64,000 bases of DNA, from contig OZ024869.1 of the NCBI GenBank assembly GCA_964017185.1, positions 74,250,617 to 74,314,616 of the forward strand, in the 5' to 3' direction. The first letter of the stretch is position 1. Each line of letters opens with the position of its first letter. Position numbers and translations under genes: made by a program. This stretch comes from Rugalucina vietnamica (Eukaryota; Mollusca; Bivalvia; Lucinida; Lucinidae). The notes below the pieces were generated by a model. It made no database searches, had not been told where the DNA came from, and worked only from the letters and a program-made list of their open reading frames with translations. Below are positions 10,761-22,757 of the stretch, in pieces.

Positions 10761-11555
10761 TCCATTTATTTTTGTTTGGGGTGTTTTGTATATACATGTA
10801 ACAAACTTAAAGAACAGGTCGCCAATGGCATGGACATAATTTGCCTCCTCTGTGTTTTTAAACCCCGATTTGTGAAGTATTTTGCCATGTTCTTTGACTA
10901 CATAACTTTGGTTTATGGTCTACCTGTTTGGAAACTAATGAAAGATTTTCTCATGACGTTGCTCAATACTTGTCATTGTTAGCAATGATATACAGGTAAC
11001 TCCCAAACTAATTAATGAAAATAATATCTCTTATTAAGCATCAAACTTTTTAGATGAATTTTAGGGTGTCTAAGACCCTCTGACACTGACCTACATGTTT
11101 AAAAATCACAACAAAGTTGGAACTGAATACAGACATGCAACAAAAATGAGTTTTATTCCGATTTATATTTTCAAAATTTTGACCCCTACCTCTGCTTTGC
11201 TATCCATTTCTACAGTATGTGGAGGAATGCTTCACAGATTATAGCATTTATCCGTTCTTATGGTTGTTTGCAATATTCGAGCCTCTTTTGTGGTTTTCTG
11301 ACATAACACCTGCATGATTTCTCACCATAAGATCAAAGAATTTGAGTTCCCAAAATAGCACCATTTTAACAGTTCATTTGCAATACAAACAATTTACCCA
11401 AATAGCCAAATTTACTTTGGACAAGTTGAGCTCCGCCCACCTGCCACCACAGAAGGAAGAACTACCTGACCTCTTCTTGTATGGCTGTATTGTCACTTGT
11501 CAGTGGCTAAATTTATTTCAATGTAGTACATGAAATATGTTTTTTTTGTGGACAG
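10761..11555. other. unassigned sequence upstream of the first detected exon
   Basis: No repeat is recognised. One open frame (10689-10982) has an acceptor-like start near 10820, but no matching donor or recognisable protein. The upstream exons of the gene starting at 11556 were not located. Confidence 0.3.
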
Positions 11556-11680
11556 GTACAAAAGCACATTAAACAGATAAGAGAAACATTTAATCTTGCA
11601 ATTCGATCTAATCATGGGAGGACTAAATATTTTGAAGCATGTAAATATTTAATTGATTTTACTTCAATTCAAATGAGTCA
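11556..11680 (+). CDS. internal exon A of an unrecognised spliced gene
   Basis: A pyrimidine-rich tract with GGACAG (acceptor) precedes a frame starting VQKHIKQIRETFNLAI. Of the three frames this is the one read here as open to the donor. Two donors are possible: GTAAAT at 11641 (good consensus, leaves one base) and GTGAAC at 11681 (weaker, leaves two bases). The next exon needs two bases carried over, so the 11681 donor is preferred, giving 41 codons plus CA. The peptide is basic and helical-looking. No family is recognised. The exon enters in phase 0, so at least one coding exon should exist upstream. Confidence 0.5.
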
Positions 11681-12059
11681 GTGAACTGACCAGCTGTCAC
11701 ACAAATGATATGGGCGGGACTTAGGTTTATCTACTATTTTGAGTAAACTGGTATTGGCTAATTCTATGCTACTGTCTTGAGGTTAACTCAATTCACTTTA
11801 TACTACAAAGGGTTTACATAGTCTTTGAAGTCTGATGTTGAAACATCTTGGGGTTGTCTTTGATTTTGACACATGGAGACACTATTTTGCAATTGGCAAT
11901 AAGACATCTTACTACCCTCCCCATTGCAAAGTTGTAGTAGAAATTGCTTTAAAACGAAGTTTTGGGCTTTCGAAAACAAGGCATATATTACAGGACTTAG
12001 TCAATGGTCCTTGCATGAACAAAGTGAACACAACCGTTTGTTCTCATAGGTGTTAAAAT

Positions 12060-12340
12060 GCATTTAGTACAGAACATATACGCCGCAGATAATTATGGAA
12101 CGTAGTACATACATGTACGTCGTAGGTACGTCAGGCGTACACTTCATACGCCATACATAAGTTACACGCACGTAGCAAATACGCCTTGATACGCCGTACA
12201 TACGAAAGTGAAATGCCATACGAATAAAGTTACGTCACTGGTAGGCCACGGGAACGTAGCCGGAACGCCACGCGTACATGTACGTGGTACATACGTCGCT
12301 TGAACAAAATACGCCTTAGACCTCGGCGTATCGAAATTCT
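12060..12340 (-). repeat. ACGTA-rich dispersed repeat
   Basis: Dense in TACGCC, ACGTAGC and TACGTCG words. The complement of 12271-12309 matches 57213-57249 closely (CGTATTTTGTTCAAGCGACG), and further related blocks are at 58375-58460 and 59860-60260. Confidence 0.65.
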
Positions 12341-12367
12341 CATAGGAATGTGTGAAAAATCTATTAT

Positions 12368-14285
12368 TAGCTCACCTGAGCCGAAGGCTTGCAGATGAGC
12401 TTATAGTATACCCATGCTCCAGCGTCCTTCTATCGTCCACAATTTCAAAGATCTTCACCTCTGAAACTCTGGGTCAATCAAAGCCAAACTTCATATGGTG
12501 CATCCTTAGGAAGGGGGAATGTAAGTTTTTATAAATGATCCAGGTCACATGACCAAGCTGGCCGCCATGGCTATAAATAACAAAAACCTTTAAAAATCTT
12601 CTTCTACAGAACCAGAAGGCCTATGATTTTGCAACTTGGCATGAAGCATCAGGCAAGGGAGCTCTATAAAGTTTGTATAAATCATGACCCTGGTATGACC
12701 TTGATCTATTTAACGACAAGGTCAAACTTTATGTGGAGCATTGTTAGGAAGGATGAATGAATGACCTGTATAAAAGGTCAGGGTCACATGACCAAGATGG
12801 CCATCATGTTTTTAAAAAGCAAAAACCTTTAAAAACTCTTCTTCTCCAGAATCAGAATGCCTATGAATTTGAAACTTGGCATGAAACATCATGCAATGGA
12901 GCTCTACACAGTTTGTATAAATCATGACCCTGTTATGACCTTGATTCTATTTAACGGCACGGCCAACTTAGGTCGCTAATGCATTTGAATGGTAAAATAG
13001 TTAAATGTAATTAAATAAGGGGAAAACTTGCTTGGAGTACGCAAATGAACTTAAAATTACAGAAGATTTATGTTTATGAGAACCAATTTGACCCCAGGGG
13101 GTTGTCTGCCCCTGCCCCGGGACTATAAACATGTATATGACCTTAATATTCAAACATCTTCTTCTCTTAGACTGCTAGACTAATTTAAGCCAAACTTTAT
13201 GTGGAGCATTATCAGGAAAAGTTCAAAGGTCAAAGTTCAAAGTTTATTCACTTAAGCATGTAACAGCTCATCGTGATTACATCATATATAATACATACAA
13301 GTGAAGATTGACATATACAAAACAAATACATGAAAATGAAAGTGGATCATTGGATGAGTTCACAAGTACATATGACAAATCTACAATCGATGTACACATA
13401 AAATATTCTAAGCATTTGCGTTTACTAAAGAAGTTCTGTGTTTAAATGCTTCTATAACATACATGTATTTAGCGAACTTCTCAATATGTAGTAAGTTGTT
13501 TTCTTGAAATAATTGCACTAGTTTGAGCATACTTGGTCGTGTATAATAATATTTCTTTATATACCGCTTTCTTAAATTTAATAGAGAATGAAAAAAAAAA
13601 TTATTAAAGGTCAATGGCACATGATCAAGATGGCCGCCATGGCTATAAATAGCAAAAACCTTTAAAATCTTCTGCTCCAGAACCAGATGGTCTATGATTT
13701 TGAAACTTGGCAATAAGCATCAGGCAATGGAGCTCTACAAAGTTTGTGAAAATCATGAACCTGAGGTGACCCTGATCATCAACTTAGGTCGCTAATGTAT
13801 TTGAATGGGAAAAACAGTAAAATGTAATTGAATGGGGGGGGGGGAGACTTGCTGGGAGTATGCAAATGGACAGAAAATTTATGTTTATGAAAAGAATTTG
13901 GTCCTCAGGGGGTTGTCTGCCCCTGTCCCGGGTCTATATACATGTATATGACCATAATATTCAAACATCTACTTCTTTGAAACAGGTAGGCCAATTAAAG
14001 CCAAACTTTATGTGGAGTATCGTTAAGAAGGGGGGGGGATGAAAATTTATGTAATAAAGTCAAGGTCACATGACCAAGATGACCACCATGGCTATAAATG
14101 AAAAAAAAAAAAAATTCTTCTCCAGAACCAGAGAACATATAATTTTGAAACTTGGCATCAAGCATCAGGAAATGGAGCTCTACAAAAATTATGTAAATCA
14201 TGACACTGGGATGACCATGACCTATTTTACGGCAAGGTCAACTTAAGTCGCATATCTCAGATCTCAGGTGAGCGTTTGTCCTCTG
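12368..14285 (+). mobile_element. family M copy 1
   Basis: Starts with TAGCTCACCTGAGCCGAAGG and ends with CAGGTGAGCGTTTGTCCTCTG, lacking part of the usual terminal hairpin. Internal units repeat about every 450 bp with GGTCACATGACCAAGATGG and CATGACCCTG blocks. It carries a nested LINE fragment at 13234-13605. It ends only about 80 bp before exon B, so it makes up most of that intron. Confidence 0.8.
13234..13605 (-). mobile_element. 5'-truncated LINE 3' end
   Basis: A 372-bp insertion inside M copy 1, bounded by a 9-bp duplication AAAGGTCAA (13225-13233 and 13606-13614). The minus strand ends with AATAAACTTTGAACT, a short-repeat tail typical of some LINEs. Its 5' part encodes RKRYIKKYYYTRPSMLKL and a following helical stretch up to a stop near 13408, resembling the extreme C-terminus of non-LTR reverse transcriptases. 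Clade not assigned. Confidence 0.65.
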
Positions 14286-14363
14286 TTATTTTTTTTCATT
14301 TTTTTTTTTTATAAATATTGGTTTCTTTGAACGATTTAACATATGTATTCGAATGTTTTGTAG

Positions 14364-14504
14364 GTCTCCCCATAGACGAACTGATGATTCTAAAACATCT
14401 TTGCTGTTCCTAGCACGGGAAATGTATATGAAGGTACTTGGGAAGAACCACTATGATGTGTATCGCATTGAATGTGTCAACACACCTGATGAAATTCTGA
14501 GCAT
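14364..14504 (+). CDS. internal exon B of the spliced gene
   Basis: Acceptor TTTTGTAG at 14356-14363; donor GTACGT at 14505. The length, 141, equals 1+138+2, so it takes two bases from exon A and leaves two (AT). The frame is open throughout and contains DSKTSLLFLAREMYMKVLG and VYRIECVNTPDEILS. The composition looks like a real globular, helix-rich protein rather than repeat. The family is not recognised, and a P-loop or TPR assignment could not be supported. The 18-kb intron that follows contains M copies 2-5 and several other elements. Confidence 0.62.
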
Positions 14505-15059
14505 GTACGTATTTTTCTATTTTCCATTGAAAACGACAGTAGATCTATTCCGACTAGGGCTGATAAGCCAGATGTTGAATGTAAACAAACTCTACTGCGG
14601 TACAAACTTTACATGAGCTGCAGCCAAGTCACTATTGAATGTATGGGCTTGGGATTAGATGAAATAGATAATATTGCATATTTAAACTTTTTTCAGGGTC
14701 AGTGTGTAATAAAAGTTCACGACTAGTAACATGCTTTCATTGGAAACATTCATTTGTTAAAATTTCCAAGAAAATGCCATATTTGGAAAGTAAAATGCTT
14801 ACAAAAATTATGTTCAAACATAAAGTGGAAAATATGGAAAATACATGTTTAGATGTGGCAGAAGATAACAGTCATAAACCACATAAGATAAACAATGATA
14901 AAATAAAAAATATGAACGTTTTTTTGTTTTTCATTTTCTAAATCCAGTAAATTGGAAGCTGCTAAGGGATAATGAATGTTTCTGAATATGAATATAAGAT
15001 GTAGAGCAAGCAAATGGACAAATGACAACATTTCGATTTTGTCATATTAAGTATTTCCT

Positions 15060-15296
15060 ATGAGGCTATGAACCACTGCAGAAGATTAGGGTGAGGTTAG
15101 GCGCTGGTAAAACCGGTTTAAGTCCCAAGTTATTTTATATTACTGATCGTTCATAGGCGATACTTCTGTTGTGGTTTGGATTCGAGTTCTTGTGCTGTTT
15201 GAGCCTTATGTACGTTTTCATAATTTTAGATCAGTTCGGGTAACTGAGTGGCCGCCAATAGGGGAATAGCTGCTCATTCGGCTAACGATACATTTT
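15060..15296 (+). repeat. family R retroelement tail, left piece
   Basis: Matches 50620-50890 and 63070-63315 (TGAACCACTGCAGAAG ... GCTGCTCATTCGGC). It is interrupted at 15296 by M copy 2 and continues at 17383. The uninterrupted sister copies show the empty target site. Confidence 0.75.
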
Positions 15297-17382
15297 TAGC
15301 TCACCTGAGCCGAAGGCTCACAGGTGAGCTTATAGTATACCCTTGCTCCGGCGTCCGTCCGTCGTCCGTCCGTCCGTCGTTCACAATTTCAAAGATCTTC
15401 TTCTCTGAAACCGCTGGGCCGATCAAAGCCAAACTTTATGTGGAGGGGGTTGTATGCCCCTGCCCCGGAGCTATATACATTTATATGACCATAGTATTCA
15501 AACATCTTCTTCTCTGAAACCGCTAGGCCAATCAAAACCAAACTTCATGTGGAGCATTCTTGGGAAGGGGGAATGAAAGTTTATATAAATGGTCAAGGTC
15601 ACATGACCAAGATGGCCGCCATGGCTATAAATAGCAAAAACCTTTAAAAATCTTCTTCTTCAGAACTAGTGTGCCGATTTCCACGAAACTTGGTATGTAG
15701 CATCTGGGACGCGGGCCCAACATAGTTTATATAAATCATGACCCTAGGATAATCTTGACTTATTTTACGACAAGGCCAACTTAGGTCGCCAATGCATTTG
15801 AATGGGAAAAATGGTAAAATGCTATTTAATGGGTAAAACTTACTTGGAATAGGCAAATGGATAGAAGATTAATGTTAATGGAAAATTTTAGCCCCTGGGG
15901 GTTTGTCTGCCCCTGCCCCGGAGCTATATACATTTATACATTTATTACATCTTCTTCTCTGAAACCGCTAGGCCAATCAAAACCAAACTTCATGTGGAGC
16001 ATTCTTGGGAAAGGGGAATGAAAGTTTATATAAATGGTCAAGGTCACATGACCAAGATGGCCGCCATGGCTATAAATAGCAGAAACGTTTAAAAATCTTC
16101 TTCTTCAGAACCAGAAGACCTATGATTTTGAAACTTGGTGTGAAGCATCTGGGAATGGAGCTCTACAAAGTTTATATAAATCATGACCCTAGGATGACCT
16201 TGACCTATTTTACGGCAGGGTCAAGTTAGGTCTCCCATGCATTGGAATGGGAACAAATAGGAAAATGTAATTAAATGGCAGAAAACTTGCTAGAAATGAG
16301 CAAATGGACAGAGGATTTATGTTTAAGAAAATATTTTGGGCCCAGGGGGTTGTCTGCCCCTGCCCCGGGGCTATATACATGTATATGACCATAATATTCA
16401 AACATCTTCTACTCTGAAACCACTAGGCAAATCAAAGCCAAACTTTTTGTGGAGCATCCTTAGGAAGAGGGAATTAAAGTTTATATAAATGGTCAAGGTC
16501 ACTAGACCAAGATGGCCGCCATGGTTATAAATAGCAAAAAAGTTAAAAAATCTTCTTCTTCAGAACCAGAAGGCCTATGATTTTGAAACTTGGTATGAAG
16601 CATCTTGGAATGGAGCTCTACAAAGTTTATATAAATAATGACCCTTGGATGACCTTGACCTATTTTACGGCAAGGTCAATTTAGGTCTCCCATGCAATTG
16701 AATAGGAAATTATAGGAAAATGTCATGTAATGGCTGAAAACTTGCTAGGAATGAGCAAATGGACAGAAGATTTATGCTTATGAAAATATTTTAGGCCCAG
16801 GGGTTGTCTGCCCCTGCCCCGGAGCTATATACATGTAGATGACCATAATATTCAAACAGCTTTTTTCTCAGAAACTGCTCAGCCAATCAAAGACAAACTT
16901 TAGGTGGAGTATCCTTAGGAAGAGGAAATGAAAGTTTATATAAATGGTCAAGGTCACATGACCAAAATGGCCGCCATGGCTATAAATAGCATTTTTTTTT
17001 TTAATCTTCTTCTTCAGAACCAGAAGGCCTATGATTTTGAAACTTGGCGTGAAGCATTAAGAAACGTAGGTCTACAAAATTTGTAAAAATCATGACACTG
17101 GGATGACCTTGATCTATTTTTCGGCAAGGTCAACTTAGAAGATCGCCCATGCATTTGAATGGAGAAAATTGTTAAAATGTCATTTGAAGGACAAAACTTG
17201 CAGTTAATTGGCAAATGGACTGAATTTTTATGATTTGAAAAAGACATTGACTCCAGGAGTTTTTCTGACCCTGCCCTAGGGTTATATACATGCATTTTAC
17301 CATTCCAGTCTAACAAGTTTATTGGTACATGTATATACCTCAGGTCTTAGGTGAGCGTTTACAGGACCATTGGTCCTCTGGT
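15297..17382 (+). mobile_element. family M copy 2, complete
   Basis: Full-length copy: 5' hairpin (GCTCACCTGAGCC / GGCTCACAGGTGAGC), GTCC-rich tract, four to five ~450-bp units, and terminal hairpin AGGACCATTGGTCCT followed by CTGG. It sits inside a family R copy. Joining the flanks restores the sequence seen uninterrupted at 63310-63335, with no duplicated bases beyond T. No protein-coding capacity is supported; ORFs here shift between units. Confidence 0.85.
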
Positions 17383-17530
17383 CTTGGTATACGTACCTAA
17401 GTGTCATTTTAGTTTTTTTTCCCACCCCTCGGTTTATGGAGTGGGAATATCTTTCTGATTGCGCCATTTCCTGATCATTGCCTACTTGTATATTTTTGTA
17501 CCAGATAGCAACATTGTATCACCATTGCTT
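17383..17530 (+). repeat. family R retroelement tail, right piece
   Basis: Continuation of 15060-15296. It ends with the family's 3' signature, TTTCTGATTGCGCCATTTCC then TGATCATTGCCTACTTGTA. Confidence 0.75.
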
Positions 17531-18173
17531 CAGTGTTCTTTGCAACCTTGTGTCCCTGCCCATTGGGGATGTGAGAAATAGATGGGTTGCATATGGCATT
17601 ATTTATATCTGACTAGCCATCTGATTACTGGTTGATTGTAAATCGAAGGTCTGATTCTGGCCATGAAACGCAGTTTAGTCAAACCACCCATACATTTAAA
17701 CCTAGCCTCGGGGAGGCGGTTCAAACGAGTTTTCACCATCTATGTTTTTAGCAAAAATGAGAAAAATAAAAAAAAAACTTTCTACTGATTTTTTTTTATT
17801 TTTACAACTTAAAAATATTTGTTTATTGCATGGGCGTGTTTTCGTAATGTTTAAGCACATTTTGGATAGCTTTAAATACTAATATTTTGCTTAAGTCCCT
17901 TAACATGGAGTCAATGTCCAGAAATGATTATATTTTCCTTAAAAGAAGTTTTGCACCACTTAGATTATTTTTCATATTTTAGTGACATTTTGGTAAACAA
18001 GTAAAACCTACCTTTTGGAATTGGCACAGTCTGAATGAGTTTGATAAAGAATGTGATAAGACAAAAAATCGAATCGACCTTGTATGAAACTAATCTCATG
18101 CACGATATCTGTGTGAATAGAAAAAAATATCAAACAATGAAATTACTTGTTTCTCGAGAGTCCGTACTATCTA
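17531..18173. repeat. mostly unassigned; part of a TTTGCACCACTTA repeat
   Basis: Positions about 17740-18050 are an inverted relative of 33050-33680 (GTTTTGCACCACTTAGATT and flanking AT-rich sequence). The rest shows no feature. Confidence 0.5.
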
Positions 18174-18424
18174 CAAAAATGGCCGCCTACACCTTATGGT
18201 CCAACACCAGTAAAAAGTATCCCATAGGTCTCAATATATCCGAACTCCCTCACTTTGTGACACTCCCAGCTAGTACCCAACCTGACACGACCAAAAAGTC
18301 TTCTCTAACTTGATAGCCCAGCCACACCCCTACCCAAAGGTGCCACTACCGAGGGGCTGACCATCTCGACTTTCCGGTATTCCATTTGGCAATATACATG
18401 TACATGTACCTATGGGCGGATTTT
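18174..18424 (+). repeat. family T repeat, first part
   Basis: AAAATGGCCGCCTACACC ... CCTATGGGCGGATTTT. It is interrupted by M copy 3 and resumes at 20206-20270; a second partial tandem unit follows at 20271-20412. An uninterrupted copy lies at 25083-25255. Confidence 0.75.
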
Positions 18425-20205
18425 TAGCTCACCTGAGCCGAAGGCTCACAAGGTAAGCTTACAGGATGGCCATGCTCCGTCGTCCGTCCGTCGTCCGTCC
18501 GTCCACAATTTCAAAGATCTTCTCCTCTAAAACCGCTTGGCCAATCAAAGCCAAACTTCATGTGGAGCATCCTTAGGAAGAAAGGACAAAAGTTTATATA
18601 AATGGTCCAGGTCACATGACCAAGATGGCCGCCATGGCTATAAATATCAAAAACCTTTAAAAATCTTCTTCTTCAGAACCAGAGGGCCTATGATTTTGAA
18701 ACTTGGCATGAAGCATCACAGAAAGAAGCTATACAAAGTTTATATAAATCATGACCCTGCAATGACCTTGACCTATTTTACGGCAAGCTCAACTTAAGTC
18801 GCCAATGCATTTGAATGGTGAAAAATGGTAAAATGTTATTAAATGGGTAAAACTTACTGGGGATAGGCAAATAGACAGAAAATTAATGTTTATGGAAAAA
18901 TTGTGGCCCCTGGGGGTTGTCTGCCCCTGCCCCTGGGCTATATACATGTATATTTCAATAATATTGAAACATCTTCTTCTCTAAAACCGCTTGGCCAATC
19001 GAAGCCAAACTTCATGTGGAGCATCCTTAGGAAGAGGAAAAAAGTTTGGCGGCCCCCGTGGCCAAGTGGTTAAGGTCGCTGACTTCAGTGCTCTTGATCA
19101 TTCGATCATCTCACCGATGTGGGTTCGCGCCTCGCACGGGGCACGAATTCATATGTGAGACAAGCCATGTTCTGCTTGCGGGTGTGTCAGGTGGTTATCC
19201 CCGGGTACTCCGGTTTTCGCCCCACCTACCGATTGATTCGTCTCGATATGAGTGAAAAAGCTTGAAAGGGACGTAAAACTGAATCAAAAAAAAAAAAAAA
19301 AAGAAAAAAAAAAAGTTTATAAACATGTAAATGGTCCAGGTTACATGACCAAGATGGCCGCCATGGCTAAAAATAGCAAAAACCTTTAAAAATTTTCTTC
19401 TCTAGAACCAGAAGGCCTATGATTTTGAAACTTGAAACATGAAGCATCAGGCAATGGAGCTTTACAAAGTTTATATAAATCATGACCCTGGGATGACCTT
19501 GATCTTTTTTACAGCAAGGTCAACTTAGGCCGCACATGCATTTGAATGGGAATAAATAGGGAAATGTCATTTAATGGCAAAAAAACTTGCTTGGAATGAG
19601 CAAATGGACAGAAGATTTATGTTTATGAAAATATTTGGGCCCAGAGGGTTGTCTGTCCCTGCCCCGGGGCTATATACATGTGTATGACCATAATATTCAA
19701 ACATCTTCTCTGAAACCGCCTGGCCAATTAAAGCCAAACTTTATAAGGAGCATTCTTAGGAAGAGTAAATGAAAGTTTGTATAATTGGTCAAGGTCACAT
19801 GACCAAGATGGCCGCCATGGCTATAAATAGCAAAAACCTTTAAAAATCTTTTTCTCTAGAACCAGAAGGCCTATGGGTTTGAATCTTGGCATGGAGCTCT
19901 ACAAAGTCTGTATAAATCATGACCCTGGGATGACCTTGACTTTTTACGGCAAGGTCAAGTTAGGTTGCCCATGCATTTGAATGGGGAAAATTGTTACAAT
20001 GTCATTTGAAGGGCAAAACTTGCAGTAAATTGGCAAATGGACTGAATCTTTATGAGTTAAAAAAGAAATTGACTCCAGAGGTTGCTCTGACCCTGCCCTT
20101 GGGTTATATACATGTATATTACCATTCTAGTCAAACAAGTTTATTGGTATATACAATGTATCTCATGTCTCAGGTGAGCATTTACAGAACCATAGGTCCT
20201 CTGGT
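18425..20205 (+). mobile_element. family M copy 3, complete, with SINE inside
   Basis: Starts TAGCTCACCTGAGCCGAAGG and ends GAACCATAGGTCCTCTGGT. It was inserted in a family T repeat: the empty counterpart at about 25180-25190 reads GGGCGGTTTTTACACTCTAG without duplication. A SINE at 19048-19308 interrupts one unit. Confidence 0.85.
19048..19308 (+). mobile_element. tRNA-derived SINE with 10-bp target duplication
   Basis: The head (19048-19145) resembles a class II tRNA with a long variable arm: A-box-like GTGGCCAAGTGG, B-box-like GGGTTCGCGCC. The body contains CCCCGGGTACTCCGG and AAGGGACGTAAAACTGAATC, followed by an A-rich tail. The target duplication AAAAAAGTTT lies at 19038-19047 and 19309-19318, inside M copy 3, where sister units read on without a break. 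Confidence 0.85.
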
Positions 20206-20412
20206 ACATTCTAGAATGGTCCGGATTTTAGTAGGGGTAGTGTACATACGGAAGCCTCCGATGAGACACAAAAATGGCCGCCTACACCTTATGGTCCAAC
20301 TCCAGTAAAAATCTCCCATAGGCCGCAATGCAAATTGCCTCACTTTGTGACACTCCTAGCTAGTACCCAACATGACACGACCAAAAAGTCTTCTCTAACT
20401 TGATAGCCCAGC
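20206..20412 (+). repeat. family T repeat, second part and partial tandem unit
   Basis: 20206-20270 (ATTCTAGAATGGTCCGGATT ...) completes the unit begun at 18174. 20271-20412 repeats the first ~140 bp of that unit. Downstream sequence to 20602 is unassigned. Confidence 0.7.
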
Positions 20413-20606
20413 CATAGATCAGCTGGCTGTCACTCCGCTCTTCTTCGGTACCTCGTTCCACCTCCCTTACAGCTTAGCATAGGTTGCATCTAAACCAATA
20501 TCGAACTGATTGCGGATTTCGTAAGCGACTTGCAGCTAAGTTATTTTGCTATTACTCATATTATTTTTGCTATGTATTTGTACCCGTGCCGAAGATCTTT
20601 CATTAA

Positions 20607-21288
20607 ACAGCAGTCACACAGTAGCGTATAACCCAAACGCGCGCCGGGCGTATGAAAAATCTCAACACGCTGAAGATTTTGGACGTATAAAATTAATTTG
20701 TCCCTTTAACTCGCTTTTGCAGTCACACATTAGCGCGTGACTGAGGCGTGTGCCGGACGTATAAAAAATCTCAAAGTTTTGGAGTACGTTTGTCATACGT
20801 CCCAGACACGCTAGGCACGCGCTACAGACGCGCTGTATGCGTTTCATGCGCGCTCCAAGCACGCTTGGCACACGTTACAGGCGCGTTCCTAACTCGCCCA
20901 AACCAGCATCCGGTTAAAATCGAAACGCGCACGTAGCGTATACGACGTGCTTGAAACCTGTGCTCGGCGTGTGCTGGGCGTGTTCGAAACGTATTCAACG
21001 CGCCTGTAACGTGCATGGAACGTACTTGTAGCGTGTAGGTCACACGCCCGACACACGCCCAACTTCTAGAAAATTTTTAAGCATGTTTAAAATTTTATTT
21101 AGCCCAAACGCGCACGAAACGCGCGCCGTCTTTTAGCGACGCGCGCCGGACGTACACCAAGCGTACCCAGCGCGCGCCCAACGCGCCTTGGACGTGTCTC
21201 CGACGTGCGTCTGGCGTATGTGGAAATTTGTATTTTTTCAACACGCCCGGCGCGCGTTTCACTTATGCGCTAATGTGTGACTGCTGTT
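20607..21288. mobile_element. TTAA-flanked non-autonomous DNA element, CGCGC-rich
   Basis: The inverted ends ACAGCAGTCACAC (left) and the complement of GTGTGACTGCTGT (right) extend about 55 bp with mismatches. TTAA is present at both edges (20603-20606, 21289-21292), the footprint of piggyBac/Kolobok-type insertion. The interior is filled with ACGCGC, CGCGCC, GGCGTGT and GCACGC words in both orientations, very unlike the AT-rich surroundings. No ORF of transposase size. Confidence 0.72.
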
Positions 21289-21799
21289 TTAAAACACATA
21301 AAACTGCCTAAATGTTTAAATTAATATAAAAAACAAACGATTTTCGACTTTGAGTTGCTTATTCTACAGTAGTCTCCCTGATCTTTGAAATTTTCCATAG
21401 TTTCGTTAAAATCAGTCCATTGGTTTCTGGGAAGCTTTTGAAGGGTTTTACCATATATGGGCATGGCCGCCATCTTAGCCATGTGACCTAGATTATTAAT
21501 ATATACATTGGTTCCCCCATCCTATAGATGATTCACATAAAATTTGGCTTTAATCGGCCAAGTGGTTTCAGAGGAGATGTTTGAATATTATGGTAATAAA
21601 CAGGTATATTGTCCCGGGGTGGGGGCATATGCGCGCTTGGGTCCATTTTGTTTTCAGAATTATTAATATTCAGTCGTACTACCGATTTCCTGCAAGATTT
21701 TCACCTAAAATGACCTTTTAAAAATTTTCCTCGTTCAAATGCAATGGGGACTTTAGTTGACCATGTCGTAAAATAGGTCAGTGTCACTACAGGGTCATA

Positions 21800-22030
<231 letters not shown>

Positions 22031-22757
22031 ATATATATATTGTAGTACTTAAGCCATCCATGCTTTATGCCAATTTTCTTTGAAATCAGTCTACCGGTTT
22101 TGGAGAAGTAGTTTTTTGAAGGGTTTCTACCATATATGGGGATGGTGGCCATCTTGGTCATGTGACCTGGATTATTGATATATACATTGATTCCCCCATT
22201 CTATAGCTGTTTCACATAAAATTTGGCTTTGATTGGCCAAGCGGTTTCAGAGGAGAAGATGTTTGAATATTATGGTAATATACACGTATAATGCCCCGGG
22301 GTGGGGGCAGATGAGCCCATTGGGTCCAATTTTTCAGAATCATTATTATTTAGTCCTACTGTCCATTTCCTACAAGACTTTCACTTTAAATTACATTTTA
22401 AAAGTTTTCCCTATTCAAATGCACTGTTGACGGTCAAGGTCATCATAGGTCATGATTTATATACACATTGTAGTACTTGAATCATCCAAACTTCATGCAA
22501 AGTTTCGTTGAAACCGGTTCACCGGTTCTGGAGAAGAATATTTTTGAAGGGGTTTTACCATATATGGGTATGGCGGCCATCTTGGTCATGTGACGTGGAT
22601 TACTTATACACATTAGTTCCCACTTCCTATAGATGCTTCATATAAAACTTGGCTTTGATTGGCCAAGTGGTTTCAGAGTAGAAGATCTTTGAAAAGTGTG
22701 TATGGACGACAGACCGGCCAAGGTCAAGAGATGACCTTGACCTAAATTAATCATATA

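Noticed and set aside
10689-10982. 97-codon open frame that could be an upstream exon
   Set aside because: It starts within the TGATCC repeats, has no good donor before its stop and no recognisable protein features.
11556-11640. Shorter exon A using donor GTAAAT at 11641
   Set aside because: The donor is better, but it leaves one base, incompatible with exon B, which needs two.
11835-12056. 73-codon open frame between exons A and B
   Set aside because: No acceptor in the right phase, a stop just upstream of its ATG, and it runs into the ACGTA-rich repeat. Left as unsupported, though not excluded.
14697-14709. Alternative terminal exon after a strong acceptor at 14696
   Set aside because: It would add only four residues before a stop. 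Possible as a short isoform but not supportable from sequence alone.
12352-20308. Many small ORFs with MTKMAAM, SHGGHLGHV or similar peptides in family M
   Set aside because: They are translations of the repeated AAGATGGCCGCC units, shift frame from unit to unit and have no coding pattern.
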